From Antrihabitans auranticaus (GTDB lineage Bacteria > Actinomycetota > Actinomycetes > Mycobacteriales > Mycobacteriaceae): a DNA stretch of 64,000 bases. This document shows, one piece after another, positions 48,235 to 55,092 of the stretch. The stretch is from assembly GCF_016481275.1 (NCBI RefSeq), contig NZ_JAEMNW010000003.1, positions 124,001 to 188,000 on the forward strand, written 5' to 3'. How positions within the stretch are numbered: position 1 is the stretch's first letter; each line of letters starts with the position of its first letter. The position numbers and the translations under genes are program-made. Below the pieces are notes generated by a model. The model ran no database searches. It worked only from the letters and a program-made list of their open reading frames with translations, and was not told the DNA's origin.

Positions 48235-48725
48235 ATGCCATCTTCCTTCTTCGTGGCGCAGTCCTGTGGAACCAGCGCAGCGATCATCTCGGGGCGGCGG
48301 CGTTCGTAGTCGTCGACGAAGCGGCCGAGCAGGCGCACGAACTCACTCCGGTCCTCGACCGGCCAGTCGGCAATGACCCGGCTCAGGTTCTCGTTTCGCC
48401 GACGTCGCATCTGCTCGGCCAGAGCACGCCCAGCGTCCGTGACGACGAGGACGATTGCTCGTCCGTCGACCGGATCCGCCTGCCGCGAGACAAGGCCGCG
48501 CTCGACAAGCTGCGCAACCTGCCTACTGACGGTCGACGGATCCGAATACACCGCCTCGGCCAACGCCCCGGACCGCATGGGCCCGTCGGTCATCAGCCGA
48601 AACAAACACGTGAAGATCGCAGGATCGACGCCTCCCTTTGCCAGCGCAATTTGGGAAGTCGTCCGATCCCTGACGCGTTGGAGACGGATGAGTTCACGGC
48701 CTATCTCGTCCGCGTACTCGTCCAT
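48231..48725 (-). CDS. MarR family transcriptional regulator
   Basis: Winged-helix regulator of 164 aa. Recognition region SGALAEAVYSDPSTVSRQVA, then LVERGLVSRQADPVDGRA, the typical MarR wing. ATG 48725 has GGAGG 4 bp upstream. It heads the marR-MFS-araC operon, and a symmetric double palindrome just upstream is the probable operator, so it likely represses itself and the exporter. Confidence 0.93.
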   Translation of the reverse strand: MDEYADEIGRELIRLQRVRDRTTSQIALAKGGVDPAIFTCLFRLMTDGPMRSGALAEAVYSDPSTVSRQVAQLVERGLVSRQADPVDGRAIVLVVTDAGRALAEQMRRRRNENLSRVIADWPVEDRSEFVRLLGRFVDDYERRRPEMIAALVPQDCATKKEDGI

Positions 48726-48740
48726 GCGCCCTCCGCATTT

Positions 48741-48774
48741 ACTTGCAGTCCTCAACTAGTTGTATGACGCAAGT
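48741..48774. promoter_or_regulatory. Candidate MarR operator
   Basis: A 34-bp symmetric site: ACTTGC (48741-48746), 6 bp, the perfect palindrome CAACTAGTTG (48753-48762), 6 bp, GCAAGT (48769-48774). It begins 16 bp upstream of the marR start codon, in the promoter zone. Confidence 0.6.
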
Positions 48775-48816
48775 ATGTGACGGCGCAGTTCGGCATGGCA
48801 ACCGATAAATCTGGCT

Positions 48817-49638
48817 TTACTGTCCCTTGAACTGCGGTTCCCGCTTCTGGAAGATCGCCTGTATCGCCTCGGTGAGGTCTTCGGACGGCAGGAACGCCGC
48901 GTTCCACGTCGAGACGTATCGCAGCCCGTCAGCCACCACATTCGCGCGTTCGCGGCCCAGTACGTCCTTGATGCCCTGCACGACCAGCGGCGGGTTTGCG
49001 GCAATCTCACGGGCTGTCTCATGAGCAGCCGCCAGAGCCGCCTCCGCGTCGTCGAACACATCGTTGACAAGACCGATCTGCTGCGCCCGCTTCGCGTCGA
49101 TGTCCTTGCCGGTGAAGGCCAGCTCACGCAGATGACCGTCACCGATAATGGCCGGCAGGCGCTGCAGAGATCCGATATCGGCGACGATCGCGACCTTCGC
49201 CTCACGAATACTGAACTTCGCGTCGGCGCTCGCATAACGGACGTCGACCGCAGCGATCAGGTCGACACCGCCGCCGATACACCAGCCCTGAACTGCGGCG
49301 ATAACCGGCTTGCGGCATTCGGCGACCGCGGTAACCGACGCTTGGAGACGCCTCACTTCGTTCAGAAAGTCGGTCCGCGGTGCTGCGAGCGCCTTGTCGG
49401 CGAGCAACGGACCGAACAGCGGGCCCATCGCAACAAGATCCAAGCCGAACGAGAAATGCTTGCCGGAGCCCGCGAGGACGACAGCGGCGACATCGGGGTC
49501 AGCGTCGAGCTGCCCGAAGATCTGCGGGAGTTCGGCCCAGAAGTCCGGTCCCATCGCATTGCCCTTGGCAGGCCCGATGAGAGTGACCGTTGCCACACGG
49601 TCCTTTGTTTCGACGGTGAACGCTTTCCAATCAGTCAT
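48817..49638 (-). CDS. Enoyl-CoA hydratase/isomerase (crotonase) family protein
   Basis: CoA-dependent enzyme of 273 aa. Oxyanion-hole segments SGKHFSFGLDLVAMG and VQGWCIGGGVDLIAAVDVRY are present, with AEAKVAIVADIGSLQRLP-like SIREAKVAIVADIGSLQRLP. The Glu and Asp pattern (VADIGSLQRLP) resembles delta3,5-delta2,4-dienoyl-CoA isomerases more than hydratases (inference). It stands alone between a MarR operon and the OHCU-like gene. Confidence 0.9.
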   Translation of the reverse strand: MTDWKAFTVETKDRVATVTLIGPAKGNAMGPDFWAELPQIFGQLDADPDVAAVVLAGSGKHFSFGLDLVAMGPLFGPLLADKALAAPRTDFLNEVRRLQASVTAVAECRKPVIAAVQGWCIGGGVDLIAAVDVRYASADAKFSIREAKVAIVADIGSLQRLPAIIGDGHLRELAFTGKDIDAKRAQQIGLVNDVFDDAEAALAAAHETAREIAANPPLVVQGIKDVLGRERANVVADGLRYVSTWNAAFLPSEDLTEAIQAIFQKREPQFKGQ

Positions 49639-49774
49639 CGAGCAAGCGTAGCGAGCAGCGGCAATGTGTGTTACGCCACGTTAAACCTCTGCTAATTCGG
49701 GTATCAACTATAGGAAGCCCGGCGGTTCCGCGCTCATGATGAGAGGCGGAACAAAAAGGGCAGCGGAGGCAAAG

Positions 49775-50095
49775 ATGTTGATGCACCAGGGAATTGGACT
49801 GGACCAATTCAACGCAATGCCACGGAGCAAGGCAGTCCACGCCTTGTTCGAGTGTTGTTGCTGCGTAACGTGGGCGAAGAAGGTCGCCGACGGAAGACCA
49901 TTCGAAACGCACGACGACTTACTCGCGAAAGCCGACGTCGAATTGTTGGCGTTTTCGCAGAGTGACCTGGACCGGGTCTTCGAATCGTGTGTCCATTGCG
50001 AAGTATCCGAAAACAGTGTCGACAATTTGGGACGCGTGACGCGTCGGCGTATTTCGCGGATGCTCGGCCCCGAAGGTGGTTATCCCGAGTACTGA
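49775..50095 (+). CDS. OHCU decarboxylase-like protein, truncated
   Basis: Protein of 106 aa resembling the N-terminal half of 2-oxo-4-hydroxy-4-carboxy-5-ureidoimidazoline decarboxylase (purine breakdown): LDQFNAMPRSKAVHALFECC, then WAKKVADGRPF and DDLLAKADVELLAF. The usual HPRIG active-site segment and the rest of the about 165-residue family are missing; the tail after position 75 is unrelated. GGAGG is 5 bp before ATG 49775. It could be a stand-alone domain or a decayed gene. Confidence 0.6.
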   Translation: MLMHQGIGLDQFNAMPRSKAVHALFECCCCVTWAKKVADGRPFETHDDLLAKADVELLAFSQSDLDRVFESCVHCEVSENSVDNLGRVTRRRISRMLGPEGGYPEY

Positions 50096-50253
50096 CCGGA
50101 TCGGTACAGTTGAGCCCATCATGACAACGGGTGGGTGGCAACGGCGGTACGTAGACTTGTGCCGTACTTCAACGAGTACGTGTTTGTCGTCGTAGTTCTT
50201 TCCGACGACACCACCACTTCTCGTGCCCACCCAAGGGCGTCCGGAGCAATGCA

Positions 50254-50814
50254 TTGTCAGACCCGACGTACTCAACAAAACACCTGACCGGCTTCTCGGT
50301 TCCTGACGACCCGAGTGGAATAGCCGCGGACCAATACCGGTCAGCGATGCGCCACTACCCCGCCGGCGTCACGATAGTCACGCTGCACTGCGAGCAGGGC
50401 CCCGTTGGATTCACGGCGACGTCGTTCGCGTCGATCTCCCTCGATCCCCCGCTGGTGTCGTTCAACATCGCGCACACGTCGTCGAGCCTCGGCGGTTTGC
50501 ACGCTACCGACTCGCTCGTGATTCATTTCCTCGGCGAACACCAGCGCCACCTGGCGCAGCGATTCGCCCGCGAGGCGTCCGAACGCTTCAGTGACCGGTC
50601 GCTGTGGACCCGCCTCGAGACGGGCGAGCCGGTACTCCACGGCACCCCGATCTGGTTGCGCGTGGTGGTCCAGCAACTCATTCCGATCGGAGACCACACC
50701 CTGGTCGTGGGGCTGGTTACGCGGGTCCACGACGAGACCGGCGACGACCCCACCGGCGCCCCCCTGCTCTACCACAACGGGCGGTACTATCGCCCGACTC
50801 CGTTGGGGGATTGA
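50254..50814 (+). CDS. Flavin reductase-like FMN-binding protein
   Basis: Flavin:NAD(P)H reductase-type split-barrel protein of 186 aa. Signature: [40 protein letters not shown] and the C-terminal [12 protein letters not shown]. It starts with TTG 50254, with CGGAG upstream. Such proteins supply reduced flavin to two-component monooxygenases; none lies next to it. The 158 bp upstream contain short inverted repeats but no feature I can name. Confidence 0.9.
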   Translation: MSDPTYSTKHLTGFSVPDDPSGIAADQYRSAMRHYPAGVTIVTLHCEQGPVGFTATSFASISLDPPLVSFNIAHTSSSLGGLHATDSLVIHFLGEHQRHLAQRFAREASERFSDRSLWTRLETGEPVLHGTPIWLRVVVQQLIPIGDHTLVVGLVTRVHDETGDDPTGAPLLYHNGRYYRPTPLGD

Positions 50815-50861
50815 GCTTTTCGCGGCCGTTCGCCCCGCCCCGGCCCTGCCCTGCCCCGCCC

Positions 50862-50969
50862 CCAGCCGCACCCCGACTCGGGAGTCGCACCCCGACTTGC
50901 CGAGCGACACGCCGGGGTCGCCCCGAAAAGGGGTGCGGCTCAGCCAAAATCGACAGTTTGCACGCCGAA
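50862..50969 (+). repeat. Dispersed GC-rich repeat, part A, copy 2
   Basis: 108 bp, identical to 51131-51238. It starts CCAGCCGCACCCCGACTCGG, contains two CGCACCCCGACT units and GCCCCGAAAAGGGGTGCGGC, which can fold, and ends in CACGCCGAA. An inverted partial copy lies at 14023-14096. Confidence 0.85.
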
Positions 50970-51013
50970 CACCCGGCGCGTCGCGTAGCGACACACCGAG
51001 CAGTGGTTGAATG

Positions 51014-51083
51014 GCCCCCGAAAAGGCTGTTCCCGGGGCGCCTACTCGGGCGATGCTCGGCCAACAGCCCTCTCGGCGAGGGC
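51014..51083 (+). repeat. Tandem repeat part B, copy 1
   Basis: 70 bp starting GCCCCCGAAAAGGCTGTTCC and ending CTCTCGGCGAGGGC; matches 51239-51308 with three mismatches. A 44-bp spacer separates it from part A, whereas in the second unit the two parts are adjacent. Confidence 0.8.
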
Positions 51084-51130
51084 TGTCGGCGCGGCGCGTA
51101 CCGACACGCCCAGCCCCGCCCAGCCCAGCC

Positions 51131-51238
51131 CCAGCCGCACCCCGACTCGGGAGTCGCACCCCGACTTGCCGAGCGACACGCCGGGGTCGCCCCGAAAAGG
51201 GGTGCGGCTCAGCCAAAATCGACAGTTTGCACGCCGAA
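51131..51238 (+). repeat. Dispersed GC-rich repeat, part A, copy 3
   Basis: Exact copy of 50862-50969, 269 bp downstream. Perfect identity over 108 bp of non-coding DNA indicates recent duplication or conversion. Confidence 0.85.
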
Positions 51239-51308
51239 GCCCCCGAAAAGGCGGTTCCCGGGGCGCCTACTCGGGCGACGCTCAGCCAACAGCCCTCTCG
51301 GCGAGGGC
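51239..51308 (+). repeat. Tandem repeat part B, copy 2
   Basis: 70 bp matching 51014-51083 with three mismatches and directly joined to part A copy 3. It includes the hairpin-forming CCCTCTCGGCGAGGG. Confidence 0.8.
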
Positions 51309-51426
51309 ACCCAGCGCGGCGCGCAGCAGCACGCCACAACGGGTCCGCCCCGAAAAAGTGTGCGACGAAACGCAAATCGCCCTTTCAGATGCTCAGCAGG
51401 CTACCCCGACAACCGAAAAGCCCCAC

Positions 51427-51966
51427 CTACGACGCCCGACGAAACGCGGGGACTACCTGCGACAGGTTCGGGCTGCCGATTGGCAGGCCACGCTCACGCA
51501 GGTTGGCGGATACGTCGCACACGATGAACTCGAGGGTTCCCGGACCGGCGAGTGGGCGCAGGGTTACGCCGTCGGCAACTTCCGCGGCGCGGATGTCGGC
51601 GATCAATCCCGCGAGTCCTTTGGCTGTGCCGATGTAGGAGATTGCCCGACCCTGCGGCGAACCCGCCTGTGCTAGTTCACTTCTCGCTGAGTCCGCCGAC
51701 TCTGCGACGATCGTGTCGATGTCGAGCAGTACCGCAACCGAATCGGGATCGCGACCTGCCGCGACGGCGTCGGCTCGAATTCCGGCGCGCAACCGCTGCG
51801 CTTCACGCAGGTCGGCCGCCCGGACGCGGACGACCTTCCGCGGTTCGGCAACGAGATCGAGCGCGGGCGGGTTGGTCAGCTCGATCCAGTAGTCGGACGG
51901 AGCCAGGGGGCTGGTCGCGGTCAACTCCAACGCGACGTGAAACGACTTGGTCGCTAAAGATGGCAT
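51427..51966 (-). CDS. Short luciferase-like (LLM) monooxygenase-related protein
   Basis: Protein of 179 aa. It resembles the two ends of a flavin-dependent luciferase-family monooxygenase: a first strand FHVALELTA and then the C-terminal part (IRADAVAAGRDPDSVAVLLD, YIGTAKGLAGLIADI, GPGTLEFIVCDV, ANLRERGLP). The central TIM barrel of a normal 350-450 aa enzyme is absent, so this is a minimal form or an internal deletion. AAGGA precedes ATG 51966. An RHVDL leader peptide and a hairpin lie just upstream, which suggests a sulfur-scavenging role (inference). Confidence 0.65.
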   Translation of the reverse strand: MPSLATKSFHVALELTATSPLAPSDYWIELTNPPALDLVAEPRKVVRVRAADLREAQRLRAGIRADAVAAGRDPDSVAVLLDIDTIVAESADSARSELAQAGSPQGRAISYIGTAKGLAGLIADIRAAEVADGVTLRPLAGPGTLEFIVCDVSANLRERGLPIGSPNLSQVVPAFRRAS

Positions 51967-52008
51967 GGGAATCCTTGGTACGCGTGAGGTGTGAAGACTG
52001 GGCAAACG

Positions 52009-52034
52009 GATTCGAAGCCCGAACGGTTCGAATC
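52009..52034 (-). promoter_or_regulatory. Attenuator-like hairpin between leader peptide and LLM gene
   Basis: Perfect 8-bp inverted repeat GATTCGAA/TTCGAATC with a 10-nt loop. It starts 22 bp after the leader peptide stop and ends 43 bp before the LLM gene start. Placement fits an attenuation or anti-attenuation stem. Confidence 0.5.
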
Positions 52035-52055
52035 GTGAACGGCGAGGAAGATCGC

Positions 52056-52142
52056 TCAGTCGGGACAGTGCCCTGCGGCGCACCGGCACAGGTCGACGTG
52101 GCGACGGGAAACCAGCGTCGCGACACTCGAATCCCATGACAT
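52056..52142 (-). CDS. Cysteine-type actinobacterial leader peptide (RHVDL family)
   Basis: A 28-aa ORF: MSWDSSVATLVSRRHVDLCR followed by CAAGHCPD. The SRRHVDLCR core and a Cys near the end match the conserved putative leader peptides found upstream of sulfur-assimilation genes in Streptomyces and Mycobacteriales. Here three Cys codons fall in the last ten. It starts 20 bp after the aminotransferase stop and precedes the LLM gene by 89 bp with a hairpin between. Ribosome stalling at Cys codons when cysteine is low would couple LLM expression to sulfur supply (inference from similar attenuators). Confidence 0.75.
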   Translation of the reverse strand: MSWDSSVATLVSRRHVDLCRCAAGHCPD

Positions 52143-52161
52143 GAAATCCAGCGTACCCGCG

Positions 52162-53487
52162 CTACACGCAGGCGGACGAGCCATTTCCTCTGGCAGATTC
52201 GAAGTCCCGCGTCTCGGGCGACGGGTTCCAATGGCCGCCGGTCTTCTCGTATCGCCACGTCCGCCGACCCGCAACGAGCTGGGCCAATGCAGCAATCAAG
52301 CGATCGACGTCTGCACTGGACGTGCCCAACCCGACACTCGCCCGCACCGCAGCCGTACGACCTAGCTTCGCGATCAGCGGATGCGCGCAGAACCGACCGT
52401 CTCGCACGCCGATTCCGTGCTCGGCCGAGAGATACGCCGCGACTTCGCCTGCCTCGAAACCGTCGACGGTGAACGTCACGATGCCGACGCAATCGTCGCT
52501 GTCGTTCCAGATCTTGACCTGTTCGACGCCGTCGATGCAGTCGAGTCCGGTCCGCAGCCGCGCGCACAGGTCTTCCTCACGCTGCCGAACGACCTCGTTG
52601 TCCAAGGCACACAACGCATCACACGCCGCGGCCAACGCTGCAGCGCCGAGGACATTCGGGCTACCGGCCTCGTGCCGTTGCGGAGCGGGTGCCCACTCCG
52701 CAGACGTCGTAGTCACGGCTTTCACCGCGCCGCCACCGATCAGGTGCGGGTCCGCGTTGTCTAACCAATCCCGCCGTCCCACAAGAACTCCCGCGCCGAA
52801 CGGTGCGTACAGCTTGTGCCCGGAGAACGCGATGTAGTCGACGTCCCACGCCGCCAGGTCGATTCGCCGATGCGGGGCCAATTGTGCTGCGTCGACGCAG
52901 ATTCGGGCACCGCACTGGTGCGCGATCCGGGCAAGGCGCGCGATCGGGAGGACCTCACCGGTGACGTTCGACGCGCCGGTCACCGACAGCAGCGCGGCAG
53001 GCTTGCTGCACAATTCCGCGACGAGGTTCCGGATCGTTTCCTCGATCGTGTCGGCAGTCGGTACGACGCGGCGGCCGTTCTTGTTCCACGGCAACAGATT
53101 TGCGTGGTGTTCGAGGTCGAGCACGACGGTGTCGCCGGGAACGCACGACGCCAGCAGATTCAACGAATCAGTGGTGTTCCGTGTGAAAACGACAACCTGG
53201 TCGTCGGTTGCCTTTACGAACCGCGCTACCGACTCACGTGCGCCCTCGTAGCAATCGGTCGACAGTCTGGACGCGTAACCGGCGCCGCGGTGGACGCTCG
53301 CGTAGAACGGCAAGACAGTGTTGACGCGATCGGTCACCTGCGCCAAAGCTGGTGCGCTGGCGGCATAGTCGAAGTTCGCGTAGGTGCACGTGCCGCCCTG
53401 AACGAGCGGAACTTGCAGGTCACAGCCCGACACGTTGGCGATCGGAGTGAGTGCACATTCGGCGGTGAGTACAGCAGTCATCGTCAT
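52162..53487 (-). CDS. Class V aminotransferase (cysteine desulfurase-like)
   Basis: PLP enzyme of 441 aa. The PLP lysine is in AFSGHKLYAPFGAG; the cofactor Asp and neighbours are in ICVDAAQLAPHR and the His-Asn region in EHHANLLPW; TYANFDYAASAPAL is an N-terminal signature of the SufS/CsdA group. The C-terminal half has GSPNVLGAAAL and HGIGVRDGRFCAHPL, with a Cys near the position of the desulfurase active-site loop. A SAM-IV riboswitch precedes it, so it probably acts in methionine or cysteine metabolism. ATG 53487 and ATG 53481 are both possible. Confidence 0.88.
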   Translation of the reverse strand: MTMTAVLTAECALTPIANVSGCDLQVPLVQGGTCTYANFDYAASAPALAQVTDRVNTVLPFYASVHRGAGYASRLSTDCYEGARESVARFVKATDDQVVVFTRNTTDSLNLLASCVPGDTVVLDLEHHANLLPWNKNGRRVVPTADTIEETIRNLVAELCSKPAALLSVTGASNVTGEVLPIARLARIAHQCGARICVDAAQLAPHRRIDLAAWDVDYIAFSGHKLYAPFGAGVLVGRRDWLDNADPHLIGGGAVKAVTTTSAEWAPAPQRHEAGSPNVLGAAALAAACDALCALDNEVVRQREEDLCARLRTGLDCIDGVEQVKIWNDSDDCVGIVTFTVDGFEAGEVAAYLSAEHGIGVRDGRFCAHPLIAKLGRTAAVRASVGLGTSSADVDRLIAALAQLVAGRRTWRYEKTGGHWNPSPETRDFESARGNGSSACV

Positions 53488-53506
53488 GTCCCATCGATAA
53501 AGGGAC
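53488..53506 (-). promoter_or_regulatory. Stem-loop abutting the aminotransferase start codon
   Basis: GTCCC-(9 nt)-GGGAC forms a hairpin ending at the base before ATG 53487. A second small stem ACCC-GACG-type (near 53505-53514) overlaps it. It could hide the ribosome site as the expression platform of the riboswitch upstream. Confidence 0.4.
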
Positions 53507-53560
53507 CCGTCGGGTGATAAGCCTCAGAGTCCGCGCTTGCCGTGTCCGGTTTTGGACAAC

Positions 53561-53646
53561 AGCCAGGTCGTCACCCGGAGCACCCCACCGCGGAGGAGGG
53601 TTGCCGACCAGCAAGCCGGGGCTTTGCGCTGGTACTCATGACCTGA
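53561..53646 (-). ncRNA. SAM-IV riboswitch
   Basis: Read on the minus strand, the segment has the conserved SAM-IV order: GGTCATGAGTACCAGCG, AAGCCCCGGCTTGCTGGTCG, GCAACCCTCC, CCGCGGTGGGGTGC, then GGGTGACGACCTGG closing the first stem (GGTC...GACC). It lies about 75 bp upstream of the aminotransferase. SAM binding normally lowers expression of the downstream sulfur gene. I recognise it by matching the remembered consensus. Confidence 0.88.
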
Positions 53647-53663
53647 ACCGAGAATGGCAGCCG

Positions 53664-54023
53664 TTACGCGAGTTTGTCAAACCGAGCGAGCCGAACCTGC
53701 CGGACTATGAGAAACACCGGCACCGCCACACTGATCGCTACGAACACCGACAGGATCGGGTAGATCCACAGGCGCCGGATCCCGAGCCGCATACCCTCGA
53801 CGAAGATAAATACAAGCGCCACAACAGCAACCAGAATCACGTCGTTGGTCAACGATGCCGCCGCATGGTTGGCGTACCCGCCACGAACGAAGCCGGCAAG
53901 TCCCCCGTTGTCGTCGGACAGCACGAACGCGATGTTGTTCCACCAGGTCGCGACGAGTGCGACCAGCGCCAACACCCCGTAGACCGCGCACAACACTTTG
54001 TCTTTCGGCTGCAAGGTACTCAT
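53664..54023 (-). CDS. DUF2834 membrane protein
   Basis: Membrane protein of 119 aa with three helices: LCAVYGVLALVALVATWW, DVILVAVVALVFIFVEGMRL and WIYPILSVFVAISVAVPVFL. The segment NNIAFVLSDDNGGLAGFV between helices 1 and 2 is family-typical. ATG 54023 overlaps the stop of map (ATGA), so it is coupled to map. Function unknown. Confidence 0.8.
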   Translation of the reverse strand: MSTLQPKDKVLCAVYGVLALVALVATWWNNIAFVLSDDNGGLAGFVRGGYANHAAASLTNDVILVAVVALVFIFVEGMRLGIRRLWIYPILSVFVAISVAVPVFLIVRQVRLARFDKLA

Positions 54024-54787
54024 GCACGCTCCGTGAGCACCAGTGGCCCGTCGGCCGTGATCGCGATGGTGTGTTCGCTGTGCGCAGTGCGGGACCCGTC
54101 GGCGGACCGGATCGTCCAACCATCCGGGTCGAAAACGATCTTGTCGGTTGTGCGCGCCAACCACGGCTCCAGCGCAATCGTCAGCCCGGGTCGAAGTACC
54201 AATCCGCGCCCCGCCCGACCGTTGTTCGCGACGTGTGGATCCTCGTGCATCGTCCGACCCAGGCCGTGCCCACCGAATTCGGTGTTGACCGGATAGCCGT
54301 GGCCGTCGGCGACCTCGAAGATCGCCGCCGAGATGTCGCCCAACTTGTTCCCGGGTTGGGCTGCGGCAATACCCGCCACGAGCGCTTCCTCTGTTGCCCG
54401 AATCAACCGCAGATCTTCGTCGTCAGGAGTTCCGACGATCACCGTGACCGCCGAATCGGCGACCCAACCGTCGATCGAGACCGCGAAATCCATACTCAGA
54501 ACATCGCCGTCGCGCAGGACGTAGTCGAACGGTAGGCCGTGCAGCACAGCGTCGTTCACGGACAGGCAGATCACGTTGCGGAACGGCCCCTTGCCGAATG
54601 ACGGCGAATAGTCCCAATAGCAGGACACCGCTCCACGGTCGTCGACCATTCGACGCGCGTGCCGCTCGAGGTCGAGCAGATTGACGCCGACTGCGGCGAT
54701 TCTGCTCAACTCGGTCAGCACTTCGCCGACGAACGCTCCGGTGACTCGCATCCGCTCGATCTCGCGGGGTGACTTCAGTTCGATCAC
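54020..54787 (-). CDS. map: Methionine aminopeptidase, type I
   Basis: Removes the initiator Met from new proteins. The 255-aa protein carries the five metal ligands in order: Asp in LSMDFAVSIDGWVADSAV (two), His in GGHGLGRTMHEDPHVANN, Glu in IALEPWLA and Glu in AHSEHTIAI. It is the short form without an N-terminal SH3 or zinc extension. It is divergent from an XRE regulator across a 17-bp palindromic gap, which is odd for a housekeeping enzyme and suggests this is an accessory, regulated copy. Confidence 0.94.
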   Translation of the reverse strand: MIELKSPREIERMRVTGAFVGEVLTELSRIAAVGVNLLDLERHARRMVDDRGAVSCYWDYSPSFGKGPFRNVICLSVNDAVLHGLPFDYVLRDGDVLSMDFAVSIDGWVADSAVTVIVGTPDDEDLRLIRATEEALVAGIAAAQPGNKLGDISAAIFEVADGHGYPVNTEFGGHGLGRTMHEDPHVANNGRAGRGLVLRPGLTIALEPWLARTTDKIVFDPDGWTIRSADGSRTAHSEHTIAITADGPLVLTERA

Positions 54788-54790
54788 CCT

Positions 54791-54804
54791 GGTATTTTAA
54801 TACC
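54791..54804. promoter_or_regulatory. Palindromic operator/promoter between map and XRE gene
   Basis: GGTATT-TT-AATACC, perfect 6-bp arms, ends one base before the XRE ATG and starts 3 bp upstream of the map start. It contains a TATTTT -10-like box. Both transcripts would be leaderless or nearly so, and binding would shut both. Confidence 0.55.
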
Positions 54805-55065
54805 ATGGTTCGCAAACCGCTCAGTCAGGCCCAACTGGAGGCAGGCAGACGCCTGGGCGCCATGCTCCGCGAAGCACGCGGCGATCGCTCGCTCGAAGAT
54901 GTCGCCCAGGCCGCCGACATGTCGCCGGAGACTCTCCGCAAGATCGAGACCGGACGGCTACCGACGCCGGCATTCGGGACCGTGGTCTGCCTCAGCGCTG
55001 CGCTCGACCTTCCGCTCGAGAATCTCGCGGAGATCTGGCAGAAGACCCCCGTCCGCACGCGCTAG
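54805..55065 (+). CDS. XRE family helix-turn-helix regulator
   Basis: Small DNA-binding protein of 86 aa. HTH: LGAMLREARGDRSLEDVAQA, DMSPETLRKIETGRLPTPAF, the standard Cro/C1 fold. ATG 54805 directly follows the palindrome; the frame extends to 54769, but that would include the operator. It probably represses itself and the divergent map gene. Confidence 0.9.
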   Translation: MVRKPLSQAQLEAGRRLGAMLREARGDRSLEDVAQAADMSPETLRKIETGRLPTPAFGTVVCLSAALDLPLENLAEIWQKTPVRTR

Positions 55066-55092
55066 AGCACACACTCGGCTACTCTCCGGTCC

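Larger units (their letters stand above)
50815..51426. other. 612-bp non-coding tract built of repeats
   Basis: Holds two tandem composite repeat units (108-bp plus 70-bp parts) and simple C/G-rich spacers such as CCCAGCCCCGCCCAGCCC. Frames are open on both strands because of GC content, but the predicted peptides are only repeat translations (RRVARQVGVRLPSR and similar). Confidence 0.7.

Noticed and set aside
49700-49760. Possible terminator hairpin GTTCCGC/GCGGAAC followed by AAAAA
   Set aside because: The A-run is on the wrong side for a terminator of the crotonase or any upstream gene; left unassigned.
50096-50253. Possible riboswitch upstream of the flavin reductase (GTAC/GAGTAC and GTCGTC/GACGAC stems)
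   Set aside because: The stems are short and match no class I can recall; the conserved FMN riboswitch core is absent.
50341-51375. 344-codon minus-strand frame, and plus-strand frames of 208-307 codons over the 51-kb repeats
   Set aside because: They consist of translated non-coding repeats and parts of the flavin reductase antisense strand; no ribosome site, no domain.
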